Assembly: GCF_027922425.1 (NCBI RefSeq)
Contig: NZ_BSFQ01000002.1
Coordinates: 372,001-436,000, forward strand
Source: Pseudonocardia halophobica
GTDB taxonomy: Bacteria; Actinomycetota; Actinomycetes; Mycobacteriales; Pseudonocardiaceae
Direction of reading: 5' to 3'
DNA length: 64,000 nucleotides
Numbering within the stretch: position 1 is the stretch's first letter; the number at the start of each line of letters is the position of its first letter. Below are positions 24,987 through 32,945 of this stretch, in pieces. The notes beneath the pieces were generated by a model, which was given only the letters and a program-made list of their open reading frames with translations, did no database searches and had not been told where the DNA came from. Position numbers and translations under genes: made by a program.

Positions 24987-26069
24987 TCAGTCCTGGACCG
25001 GGCTCCAGATGTCGCCGACGGTGAGGCCCGTCGGGAACGGGTCGTCGGGCTGCAGGACGTGCTGGACGTGGCCGGTGATCCACGCCCGGCCCTGGATCGA
25101 GGGCACGACGGCCTCCTGGCGGCCGACGGTGGTGCGTTCGTGCAGCACTCCGCGGAACGTGGTGCCGAGTACGCCCTGGTGGACGAAGGGAACCCCGAGT
25201 CCGAGCTCGCCGCGGGCATGCAGGACGGCCATCCGTGCCGAGGTGCCGGTACCGCCCGGCGAACGGTCCAGGATCCCCGCCCACGACGCCGGGTCGTCGA
25301 GGACGATCCGACCGGACGGCATGACCACGCTGTTGCGGCCCGAGATGTCGGGGGAGTCGGGTGGCCCGTGGAGCATGGCCAGGTCGATCGTGGTGATGCC
25401 CGGCCGGTCGGGGTGTGCGACGGGCACCTGCTCCCGGGCCGCCGCGAGGAGTGCCGTGCCGGCGCGGGTGATCGCCGGGGCGTGCTCGGGGCCGAGGGCC
25501 ACGCCCAGGTCGGCGGCGCGCGCCATGACGTAGACCTGGCCGCCGAAGGCGACGTCCACGGCGACCGTCCCGTACTCGGGCACCGAGATCTTCCGGTCCA
25601 GGGCGATGGCGAACGACGGCACGTTGCGCACGCGCACCCACCGCACCCGACCGCCCTCGACCCCGGCGGTCGCCTCCACTGGGCCGACCGCCGTGTCGAT
25701 CCGGACGACCGTCTCCGGCTCGGCCGACGGCAGGCTGCCGGTCTCCAGGAGGGCGGTGACCGTGCACATCGTGTTGGCGCCCGACATGGGCCGGAAGCCA
25801 CCCTGCTCCAGGATGACGATGCCGACGTCGGCGGTGGGATCCAGTGGCGGCAGGACGAGCACCCCGCACATCGAGGGATGCCCGCGGGGCTCGCGCAGCA
25901 GCAGCCGGCGTAGCCAGTCCAGCTCCGTCTCGCACCAGCGCATGCGCTCGGACCAGGTCCTGCCGCGCACGAGGAGATGGACGCCGGGCAGGACCCGCCC
26001 GACCTCGCCCTCGCAGTGCACGTCGATCGACGTGATCGTCCTCGGCCCGGGAGAAGGCGGTGCACTCAT
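24987..26069 (-). CDS. Proline racemase family protein with non-canonical catalytic residues
   Basis: A 360-residue member of the proline racemase/hydroxyproline 2-epimerase/trans-3-hydroxyproline dehydratase family. The overall fold markers are present: SIDVHCEGEVGRV at the N-terminus, MSGANTMCTVTALLETG near residue 95 and LDRSPGGTGTSARMAVLHA near residue 268. The canonical enzymes have Cys in MCGH and in SPCGTG. Here those positions are Ser96 and Gly272, and the His of MCGH is Ala98. One-base proton transfer or lost activity is possible. The ATG follows GGAGGAGGAG. It is divergent from an IclR regulator and upstream of the amine oxidase and DapA-ALDH genes. Confidence 0.84.
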   Translation of the reverse strand: MSAPPSPGPRTITSIDVHCEGEVGRVLPGVHLLVRGRTWSERMRWCETELDWLRRLLLREPRGHPSMCGVLVLPPLDPTADVGIVILEQGGFRPMSGANTMCTVTALLETGSLPSAEPETVVRIDTAVGPVEATAGVEGGRVRWVRVRNVPSFAIALDRKISVPEYGTVAVDVAFGGQVYVMARAADLGVALGPEHAPAITRAGTALLAAAREQVPVAHPDRPGITTIDLAMLHGPPDSPDISGRNSVVMPSGRIVLDDPASWAGILDRSPGGTGTSARMAVLHARGELGLGVPFVHQGVLGTTFRGVLHERTTVGRQEAVVPSIQGRAWITGHVQHVLQPDDPFPTGLTVGDIWSPVQD

Positions 26070-26127
26070 GCCGCACTCCTCCTCCGTCAGGTCGAGGGGA
26101 CGCTAGGGGCGGGTGGGCGTGGCGTCA

Positions 26128-26931
26128 ATGACGAATAGAGTCGCGTGGGTGCAGGACGGTGGCGGCATACGGGATTCGTCGGTGCAGTCCGTCCATCGCG
26201 CGGTCTCGATACTCCAGGTGCTCGCGATCCACGGTGCTGCCGGGGTCACGGAGATCGCCACCGAGCTCGGCGTGCACAAGTCCACCGTGTTCCGGCTGCT
26301 CGCCACGCTGGAGGCGCGCGGGCTGGTCGAGCAGCACACGGAGCGCGGACGGTACCGGCTCGGCTACGGGGTGGTGCAGCTGGCCGCCGGGGCGACGAAG
26401 GCGGACGACCTCTCCCTGCTCAGCCGCCCCATCTGCCGTCAGCTCGCCGAGACCGTGCACGAGACGGTGAACGTGACCGTCCACGACGGACGTGCGGTGA
26501 TCAGCATCGACCAGGTACTCGGGTCGCCGACGATCACGACCAACAACTGGGTCGGGCGACGGGCCCCGATGCACGCCACGGCCGCCGGCAAGGTGTTCAT
26601 GGCGCAGATGGACCGCGGGGAGCTCGACGCCCTCCTCGCGGAGGGCCTGGAGGCCTACACACCGCGCACGATCGTCGACCCGGCGACGTTGGGCCGGGAG
26701 CTCGCCCTGATCCGCGAGCGCGGCTACGCCACCACGATGGAGGAGAGCGAGATCGGGCTGGCGGCCGTCGGGGCCCCCATCCGGACCCTGGACGGTCGGG
26801 TCATCGCCGCCGTGACCGCGTCGGGCCCCACGTTCCGGATGAACGAGGACACGCTCCCGGGCATCGTCGACCACGTTCTCGCGGCAGCCGCGGAGATCTC
26901 GCAGCGCCACGGTTACCCCAGGCGCGGATGA
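26128..26931 (+). CDS. IclR-family transcriptional regulator
   Basis: A 267-residue regulator. The winged helix is QSVHRAVSILQVLAIHGAAG with ELGVHKSTVFRLLATLEARG (residues about 20-70), and the effector domain contains MHATAAGKVFMA near residue 151 and the final GLAAVGAPIRTLDGRVIAAV. No ribosome site stands out before any candidate start (GTG at 26113, ATG at 26128, GTG at 26149), so translation may be leaderless. It is divergent from the racemase-family gene by only 58 bp and is the obvious local regulator. Confidence 0.87.
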   Translation: MTNRVAWVQDGGGIRDSSVQSVHRAVSILQVLAIHGAAGVTEIATELGVHKSTVFRLLATLEARGLVEQHTERGRYRLGYGVVQLAAGATKADDLSLLSRPICRQLAETVHETVNVTVHDGRAVISIDQVLGSPTITTNNWVGRRAPMHATAAGKVFMAQMDRGELDALLAEGLEAYTPRTIVDPATLGRELALIRERGYATTMEESEIGLAAVGAPIRTLDGRVIAAVTASGPTFRMNEDTLPGIVDHVLAAAAEISQRHGYPRRG

Positions 26932-26974
26932 CGAGGAGGTCCGCCGGCTCGCACGGCAGTCGGGGCCGGTCCTC

Positions 26975-27667
26975 CTAGGCGTCCCCGTAGACCGGGATCC
27001 GGGCCCCGCTGATGGGCGCGGCGTCCGGGCCGGCGAGGAAGGCGATGACCCGGGCGATCGCCTCCGGGCTCACGGCTCGAGCGGCCAGGTCCGGCGACAT
27101 CCATGTGCGGTTGGCCGGGGTGTCGATGACCGACGGCAGCACGGCGTTGACCCGGATCCGCTGGGGACGGAGCTCCTCGGCGAGGAGCTCGGTCATCCGC
27201 ACCACCGCCGCCTTGCTCGTGGCATGGGCGAGGGGAGCGGCGCCGCTCACGGCGGTCTTCGAGCCCACCGTGACGATGGCGCCTCCACCCGCAGCGCCGA
27301 ACCGGGCGGCCGCCTCGCGGGCGCACCACAGCAGCGATGCGACGTTGGACTGCCACATCGCGTCCCAGACGTCCTGGGTGAGCTCGGCGAGCGAGCTGGG
27401 GCGGAAGCCGCCGGCGAGTGCCACGAGCACGTCCGGGGTGCCGATCGAGTCGATCGTCGTCCAGGCGGCGGTCACGTCGTCGGGCTCGGACAGGCCGGCC
27501 GCGACCGGGTGGACCCCGTCGAGACGGCCGATCTCGTCGAGCGGGTCGCCGGGGCGGTCCAGCGCCACGACCTGGCGCCCGGCGCCGAGGAACTCGGCGA
27601 CGACCGCTCGGCCCAGCGCGCCCGCGGCACCGGTCACGACGACGAGGCGGTCCGTCGAACTTCCCAT
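26975..27667 (-). CDS. SDR-family protein with His replacing the catalytic Tyr
   Basis: A 230-residue SDR-fold protein. It keeps the nucleotide motif TGAAGALGRAV (residues about 11-21) and Asp in ALDRPG, suggesting NAD binding. The Ser motif VGSKTAVSG is present, but the YxxxK motif reads HATSK, so the catalytic Tyr is His. LAGG replaces the usual NNAG. Activity of the classical kind is doubtful; a binding or divergent catalytic role is possible. The ATG follows GGAGGAGTGCACG. It converges on the IclR gene and is not clearly part of an operon. Confidence 0.82.
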   Translation of the reverse strand: MGSSTDRLVVVTGAAGALGRAVVAEFLGAGRQVVALDRPGDPLDEIGRLDGVHPVAAGLSEPDDVTAAWTTIDSIGTPDVLVALAGGFRPSSLAELTQDVWDAMWQSNVASLLWCAREAAARFGAAGGGAIVTVGSKTAVSGAAPLAHATSKAAVVRMTELLAEELRPQRIRVNAVLPSVIDTPANRTWMSPDLAARAVSPEAIARVIAFLAGPDAAPISGARIPVYGDA

Positions 27668-28099
27668 CGTGCACTCCTCCTGTGTCCCGGATGATCTGCG
27701 CGAGGAGTGTCCCAGAGGCCGGGGGCAGGACGGCCCGGCACGGCCGTGGACCGGCGGCGATAGGTCCCGGTTGCTCCGCCTTTGTCTACGACGATCGCGT
27801 GAAGCTCGTTGTGTGATGCAACGTGACTGGCTCGCCGCGGGATCTGTCACCACGTCGGCCGCGCGGACGCGGCCGCGGGGGGTGATCGGCGAGCGTGTGC
27901 CGCCGATCGTGAAGGGGGAAGAAAGCGCCAGACCACACCACACCGGGAGCACCGGGCCCGATCCGTGCCCGCGCTCCCGGCGCGCCGGCCGTCTCCCACG
28001 CCGACGGCACCGCGGCCGGACGCCCTCACCGGTACCCCTGCGGACGTGTGCGTCCGTACGGCTCCGGTACCGGACCCGAACGCTCGAGAGTGAGTCCTC
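27668..28099. other. Divergent intergenic region, no gene seen
   Basis: These 432 bp between the SDR gene and the Pls-like gene show no ORF with coding bias. The middle is less GC-rich and holds an inverted repeat at 27807-27823 (CGTTG, 7-bp centre, CAACG) that may be an operator. The right half is a GC-rich leader of about 200 bp before the Pls-like start. Confidence 0.5.
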
Positions 28100-30670
28100 G
28101 TGACAGGAACACCCGTCGACCTCGTGACCCCATCAACCGACACCATCGGCACCGAGGCCGCGCTCGCCGCGCTCCTGGCCGACGTGGTCGGGGTGGAGCG
28201 GGTCGAGCCCGGCGACAACTTCTTCGACGTACTCGGCGCCGACTCGATGGTGCTGGCCCGCTTCTGCGCGCGGGCGCGCAAGCGGGAGGACCTGCCGTCG
28301 CCGTCGATGCGCGACGTCTACGACCACCCGACGATCGCGAGCCTGACCGCCGCCCTCGCCGTCGCGCCCGTCCCCGACCCGGCCCGGGGCCCGGACCCGG
28401 CCGAACCGGCGCGCACGCGGGCCGGCACGGCCGGCTACCTCTTCTGCGGCCTCCTGCAGTTCCTGGCGTTCGTGGCCTACTGCTACGGCTTCGCCATCGC
28501 GACCACGCTCTCCTACGAGTACGTCGTCGCCGGCGGCGTCGGCCCGGCGAGCCTCTACCTCCGTGCGCTCGAGGCGGGCGCGGCGATGTTCGTGGCGATG
28601 TGCCTGCTGCCGGTCGCAGCCAAGTGGGCGCTCGTGGGCCGGTGGCGCCCGCGCGAGATCCGCATCTGGAGCCTCGACTACTTCCGGTTCTGGCTGGTCA
28701 AGACGCTGGTCCGGGCGAGCCCGCTGCTGCTGCTCACCGGCGGCCGCTCGCACACCAGCTCGGCCTCGCCGCTGATGGTGCTCTACCTGCGGGCGCTCGG
28801 GGCACGGGTGGGCAAGGGCGTGACGATCTACTCCCGGACGCTCCCGGTGTGCACCGACCTGATCACCATCGGCGCCGGCACGGTCGTCCGCAAGGACGCG
28901 CAGCTGAACGGTTACCGCGCTCGCGGCGGAGTCGTCGAGACCGGGCCGGTGACGCTCGGGCGCGACGTCGTGCTCGGGGAGGGAGCCGTGCTGGACATCC
29001 GCACCGCGATGGGCGACGGATCCCGGATCGGGCACGCCTCCGCACTCGTCGCCGGACAGTCGGTGCCCGCGGGGGAGTCGTGGCACGGCGTGCCCGCGGT
29101 GCCCGGCGGCGCCGACCTGCACACCGGTGGATCGATGCGGTGCGGCAGCGTGCGCCGCGCCGTCCACGCCGCGGTCCAACTGGTTCTCGCGGTCGCGGTC
29201 TACCTCCCGGTCGCGGTCGGGTTCGCGGGGGTCCTGCTCGACGAGACCCCGCTCGGCGGTGTCCTCGACTCCGGGGGGATGGCCTTCACGACCTGGGCGT
29301 ACTACCGCGACGCGCTGGTGGTGACGACGGTGCTGTTCGTCGGCGTCCTGCTGCTCGGCCTGGCGGGCGTGGCGGTGGTGCCGCGGCTGCTGAACCTGCC
29401 GCTGCGGGCCGACCGGACCTACCGGCTCTACGGCTTCCACTACGGCCTGCACCGCACGATCGGCCGGCTGACCAACGTCAGGTTCTTCAACCGCCTGTTC
29501 GGGGACAGTTCGTACATCGTGGGGTACCTGCGCTGGATCGGGTACGACGTCGACGCCGCCGAGCAGACCGGGTCGAACTTCGGGACCGAGGTGCGGCACG
29601 AGACGCCGTTCCACGTCACGGTCGGGCGCGGCACGATGGTGGCCGACGGGCTCTCGGTCATCAACGCGGACTTCTCGGCGACCTCGTTCCGGATCTCGCG
29701 GGTGACCATCGGGGCGCGCAGCTTCCTCGGCAACCGGATCATGTACCCGGCCCAGGGCCGTACCGGCGAGAACGTCCTGCTGGCCACCAAGGTCCTGGTC
29801 CCGATGGACGGGGAGGTGCGCCACGACACCGGGCTGCTGGGGGCTCCGTGCTTCCCGATCCCGCGGACCGTCGAGCGCGACCACCGGTTCGCGGTGCGGA
29901 GCCGGGCCGAGCTGCGGCAGCGCCTGTCCCGCAAGAACCGCTACAACCTGCGCAGCATGGCATTGTTCCTCGTCGTGCGCTGGGTGCACCTGCTGGGCAT
30001 GGTGCTGCTGGCCATGGCGGCCTCCGACATCTACCGGGCCGTCGGCGTGGAGGCGGTGGCCGCCGACCTGGTCGGGTCGCTGCTGTTCACGGTCGTGTTC
30101 TTCTGTCTGGTCGAGCGGGCCGTCCTCCGGTTCCGGTCGCTGCGGCCGCGGTCCTGCTCGATCTACGACCCGTACTTCTGGTGGCACGAGCGGTTCTGGA
30201 AGCTCGTGATCCCCGACTTCGACCAGGCGTTCGCCGGTACGCCGTTCAAGAACCTGCTGTCGCGCGCGCTCGGGGTCCGGCTCGGTCGGCGGGTGTTCGA
30301 CGACGGCTGCTTCCTCCCGGAGCGCACCCTCGTGACGATCGGCGACGAGGCCACGCTGAACTTCGGCACGGTCGTGCAGTGCCACTCGCAGGAGGACGGC
30401 GCGTTCAAGTCCGACCGCAGCACCGTCGGCGCCCGGGCCACGCTCGGTGCCGGTGCCTTCGTGCACTACGGCGTGACGGTCGGTGACGGGGCCGAGCTCG
30501 ACGCCGGGACCTTCGTCATGAAGGGCGAGGAGATCCCGTCGGGAGCCCGGTGGGAGGGCAACCCCGCCCGGGAGGCCGCCCCGCACGCCGCGCCCACCCG
30601 TACTCGACCCGCACGTGACCGCTGGACCACACCCCAGGTGGAGCAGGTCGGGGGATCCTCCGGACCCTGA
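28100..30670 (+). CDS. Pls-type membrane protein: carrier domain + transmembrane + left-handed beta-helix, no adenylation domain
   Basis: An 856-residue protein. Residues about 15-90 are an acyl/peptidyl carrier domain with phosphopantetheine site DNFFDVLGADSM (Ser49). Then come about six hydrophobic segments (roughly residues 110-200, 355-435 and 610-680) alternating with hexapeptide-repeat left-handed beta-helix blocks (about 235-340, 500-590 and 735-840). This is the C-terminal architecture of the epsilon-poly-L-lysine synthetase class, but the adenylation domain that normally precedes the carrier is missing. A stand-alone partner would have to load it. It starts at GTG with a weak ribosome site. 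Genes downstream converge, so it appears to be monocistronic. The product is unknown. Confidence 0.8.
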   Translation: MTGTPVDLVTPSTDTIGTEAALAALLADVVGVERVEPGDNFFDVLGADSMVLARFCARARKREDLPSPSMRDVYDHPTIASLTAALAVAPVPDPARGPDPAEPARTRAGTAGYLFCGLLQFLAFVAYCYGFAIATTLSYEYVVAGGVGPASLYLRALEAGAAMFVAMCLLPVAAKWALVGRWRPREIRIWSLDYFRFWLVKTLVRASPLLLLTGGRSHTSSASPLMVLYLRALGARVGKGVTIYSRTLPVCTDLITIGAGTVVRKDAQLNGYRARGGVVETGPVTLGRDVVLGEGAVLDIRTAMGDGSRIGHASALVAGQSVPAGESWHGVPAVPGGADLHTGGSMRCGSVRRAVHAAVQLVLAVAVYLPVAVGFAGVLLDETPLGGVLDSGGMAFTTWAYYRDALVVTTVLFVGVLLLGLAGVAVVPRLLNLPLRADRTYRLYGFHYGLHRTIGRLTNVRFFNRLFGDSSYIVGYLRWIGYDVDAAEQTGSNFGTEVRHETPFHVTVGRGTMVADGLSVINADFSATSFRISRVTIGARSFLGNRIMYPAQGRTGENVLLATKVLVPMDGEVRHDTGLLGAPCFPIPRTVERDHRFAVRSRAELRQRLSRKNRYNLRSMALFLVVRWVHLLGMVLLAMAASDIYRAVGVEAVAADLVGSLLFTVVFFCLVERAVLRFRSLRPRSCSIYDPYFWWHERFWKLVIPDFDQAFAGTPFKNLLSRALGVRLGRRVFDDGCFLPERTLVTIGDEATLNFGTVVQCHSQEDGAFKSDRSTVGARATLGAGAFVHYGVTVGDGAELDAGTFVMKGEEIPSGARWEGNPAREAAPHAAPTRTRPARDRWTTPQVEQVGGSSGP

Positions 30671-30708
30671 TGCTCGGGTCCTCCGTCGTGCCCGGCCGAG
30701 CGGGCGGC

Positions 30709-30900
30709 TCAATCCTGGCCGCTCGGCTGCCTGAGCCGCTCGCAGTCGTTCTCCACCGAGGTCCACAGGGCGCGCGCCGTCGGGTCCTCCGCGACCCACT
30801 CCGCCGCCCGTCGCGCGGCGTCGGCGTCCCCGTTCTCGGCCAGCACGTGCAGCTCCACGAGCTGCTCCACCCAGTCCGTTCCCTGCTTCACGTCTGCCAT
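30709..30900 (-). CDS. Small hypothetical protein (63 residues)
   Basis: A short ORF with excellent codon bias: WVEQLVELHVLAENGDADAA followed by RRAAEWVAEDPTARALW and a Cys in the C-terminal region. It is predicted to be helical and acidic and has no signal or membrane segment. The ATG lacks a clear ribosome site; a 12-bp palindrome (TGCGCATGCGCA) lies at 30912-30923, just upstream, and could be an operator. Family not recognised. Confidence 0.6.
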   Translation of the reverse strand: MADVKQGTDWVEQLVELHVLAENGDADAARRAAEWVAEDPTARALWTSVENDCERLRQPSGQD

Positions 30901-31022
30901 CGAACAACGATTGCGCATGCGCACCGGTGAACGCAGCCTCCCGGTGACGGACGACACAGCAGCGCGGCGGGCGTCCTTCGCCGAGTGGTCGGACACCCGC
31001 CCGGACTCGGACCGTCGCGACG

Positions 31023-31796
31023 TCACGCCGCTCTGCGCGCTACCAGGTGGAACACGCGGCTGAGCTGCCGGTACGGGTCGCGTGACGCGGCGCGGAGCTC
31101 GACCTCGGCGACAGCCTCCACGTCCGTGGTGTCGAGGGGGAGGTCCAGCCAGTCGGCGAAGAGCCACACGCCGTACCAGGCCTCGGCCTCGAGCCCGCCG
31201 TCCCGCAGCAGTCCCGACAGGCCCTCGACCGTGTCGGCGCGGGTCTCGGTGCCGAGCACGCCGATCTCGGAGCCGGCGTCGAAGGCGGCCAGGGCCTCGG
31301 ACCAGCGCCGTTCCAGTGCCGGTCGGACCGCCAGGGTCCGGCCGTTCAGCGCCATCAGGGACAGGACACCGCCCGGGGCGACACAGCGGCACAGCGCCGC
31401 GACCATCGGCGCCGGATCGGGCAGGTACATGAGCACGCCGTGGCAGAGGACGGCGTCGAAGAGGCGGCCACCGGTGAGGACGTCGGCCTGTTCGCCCGGG
31501 CCCTCGAGCAGGCGGACCCGCCCCTGCACGGACTCGGGCTCCGCGCCGATGCGTTGCCGCGCCCGGGCCAGCATCGCCGGCGACGGGTCCAGCACGGTGA
31601 CCTCGTGGCCGAGGCGGGCCAACGGCAGGGACTGGTGTGCGGCGCCACCCCCTACGTCCAGCACGGCCGCCGGCGCGGTCGGGAGGTGCGCGAGCAGCTG
31701 CTGGTGCAGGACGTAGGTCCGCACCCGGCCCTTGACCGTGGCGTAGGCGTCGTCGACGAACGCGTCCGCCAGGGCCGCCCAGGTGTCGTCAGGCAC
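31023..31796 (-). CDS. Class I SAM-dependent methyltransferase (CmoM/SmtA-like)
   Basis: A 257-residue methyltransferase. Motif I is VLDVGGGAAHQSLPLA (residues about 45-60), the acidic motif II is VTVLDPSP and motif post-I is FDAVLCHGVLMYLPDP. The N-terminal ATVKGRVRTYVLHQQLL resembles the CmoM/SmtA group, which methylates carboxymethoxyuridine tRNA in E. coli, although CmoA/CmoB are not in the window and the actual substrate is uncertain. It starts at GTG and overlaps the end of the PPOX gene by 8 bases, so the two are co-transcribed. Confidence 0.82.
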   Translation of the reverse strand: MPDDTWAALADAFVDDAYATVKGRVRTYVLHQQLLAHLPTAPAAVLDVGGGAAHQSLPLARLGHEVTVLDPSPAMLARARQRIGAEPESVQGRVRLLEGPGEQADVLTGGRLFDAVLCHGVLMYLPDPAPMVAALCRCVAPGGVLSLMALNGRTLAVRPALERRWSEALAAFDAGSEIGVLGTETRADTVEGLSGLLRDGGLEAEAWYGVWLFADWLDLPLDTTDVEAVAEVELRAASRDPYRQLSRVFHLVARRAA

Positions 31797-32163
31797 CCGT
31801 CGGGATCTCGGCGCAGTCGGCGCCGCACCCGGGACCGGGGGTCGGGGCCGGCGCAGGCCGGTGCAGGACCGCCCGCGTCGGCGTGACGACGAGTGCGTCG
31901 CCGGACAGGACCGCGCTCCCGTCGACGATCAGCGAGTGCTCCTCCGCGGAGCTCGGCGGCCACACCAGCGTGACGGCGGGACGCGCGGTCGCGTTGGCAC
32001 GCGTGCGGCGGCCGAGATCGCCGACGGCGACGCGGCCGTCGGTCACCGCCGGCGTGACGGCGGCGACGTGGGGTCTGCCGTCGTCCCCGATGGTCAGCAG
32101 GTAGGCGAAGCCGAAGCGGGCGACGGTCGCGGCCAGGTCGTCGGTGGGAACGGCGATGCTCAC
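31789..32163 (-). CDS. Pyridoxamine 5'-phosphate oxidase-like (PPOX) small flavin-binding protein
   Basis: A 124-residue split-barrel protein: FGFAYLLTIGDDGRPHVAAV (residues about 17-36), GRVAVGDLGRRTRANATARP and VTLVWPP. This is the PPOX fold that binds FMN or F420 in actinobacteria. The last 25 residues are Pro-rich with two Cys. It starts at GTG and is divergent from the TetR gene. Its downstream partner is the methyltransferase. The substrate is unknown. Confidence 0.78.
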   Translation of the reverse strand: MSIAVPTDDLAATVARFGFAYLLTIGDDGRPHVAAVTPAVTDGRVAVGDLGRRTRANATARPAVTLVWPPSSAEEHSLIVDGSAVLSGDALVVTPTRAVLHRPAPAPTPGPGCGADCAEIPTGA

Positions 32164-32265
32164 GCGGTCGAGGTTAGAGCCGGTTCCGGGCGTGGTCAGG
32201 CCGCCGGGTGGAGGAGAGGGGCCGGGCTCTGCGGCGTTGACCGACCACGGCCGTCGTCATACGCT

Positions 32266-32279
32266 CCGGTATAAACCGG
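32266..32279. promoter_or_regulatory. Candidate TetR operator
   Basis: A perfect inverted repeat, CCGGT and ACCGG around ATAA, lies 43 bp before the TetR start in the divergent region shared with the PPOX gene. Its AT centre stands out from the GC-rich surroundings. Confidence 0.5.
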
Positions 32280-32321
32280 CGGGTCGAACGTCGGGGGCGC
32301 GACGACGCGGCGGGAGGGTCG

Positions 32322-32945
32322 ATGGCCGAGATCGGCTTGCGGGGCAGTGCCGTCCGCGATCCCGGACACCGCGAGGAGCAGCGTCGCCGGATCCTTGCGG
32401 CCGCGGCGGAGGTGTTCGCCCGCAAGGGCTACGAGGCCGCGACGATGGAGGACATCGCCGCGCAGATGGGCGTCAGCAAGGGCGTCCTCTACTACCAGTT
32501 CCGCAGCAAGCAGGAGCTCGTGGTCGAGACCCGGCGGGCCACCTCGGGGGCCGCGGTCGAGCGGCTGGGCGAGATCGTGCGCCGACCCGGGTCCGCCCGC
32601 GAGCGCATCGAGGCGGCCCTGCGGGATCTCGCCGCCGCCGCCTTCGACCCCCTCGCCAAGCACGTGATCCTCCTGCCGGTGCTGCACGGCCTCGACAAGC
32701 AACACCTCGACGAGGTCCGGAGCATCGAGCGTCGCTACGAGCGCCTGCTCGAGACGCTGCTGCGCGAGGGCGTGGCCGAGGGCGGCCTCGTGGTCGACGA
32801 CGTCAAGCTGGCCGCGTTCACCCTGATCAGGGCCTGTTTCGGACCGGCGGTCTGGTACCGCCCGGACGGCCCGCTGACGCGGGACCAGATCATCGACCGG
32901 CTCGTCGTACAGCTGCTGCGTTCCCTCACCGTGGAGGTCTCGTGA
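32322..32945 (+). CDS. TetR/AcrR-family transcriptional regulator
   Basis: A 207-residue TetR regulator. The DNA-binding domain is RRRILAAAAEVFARKGYEAA with MEDIAAQMGVSKGVLYYQFR (residues about 22-65), followed by a helical ligand domain. The ATG follows GGAGGG. Its stop overlaps the start of the acyl-CoA carboxylase by 4 bases (GTGA). Being the first gene of the carboxylase-ligase operon, it probably senses an acyl-CoA or free acid and controls its own operon through the inverted repeat upstream. Confidence 0.9.
   Translation: MAEIGLRGSAVRDPGHREEQRRRILAAAAEVFARKGYEAATMEDIAAQMGVSKGVLYYQFRSKQELVVETRRATSGAAVERLGEIVRRPGSARERIEAALRDLAAAAFDPLAKHVILLPVLHGLDKQHLDEVRSIERRYERLLETLLREGVAEGGLVVDDVKLAAFTLIRACFGPAVWYRPDGPLTRDQIIDRLVVQLLRSLTVEVS

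Noticed and set aside
28133..30907. 924-codon minus-strand frame opposite the Pls-like gene
   Set aside because: No recognisable domain and skewed composition; mirrored by a well-supported plus-strand gene.
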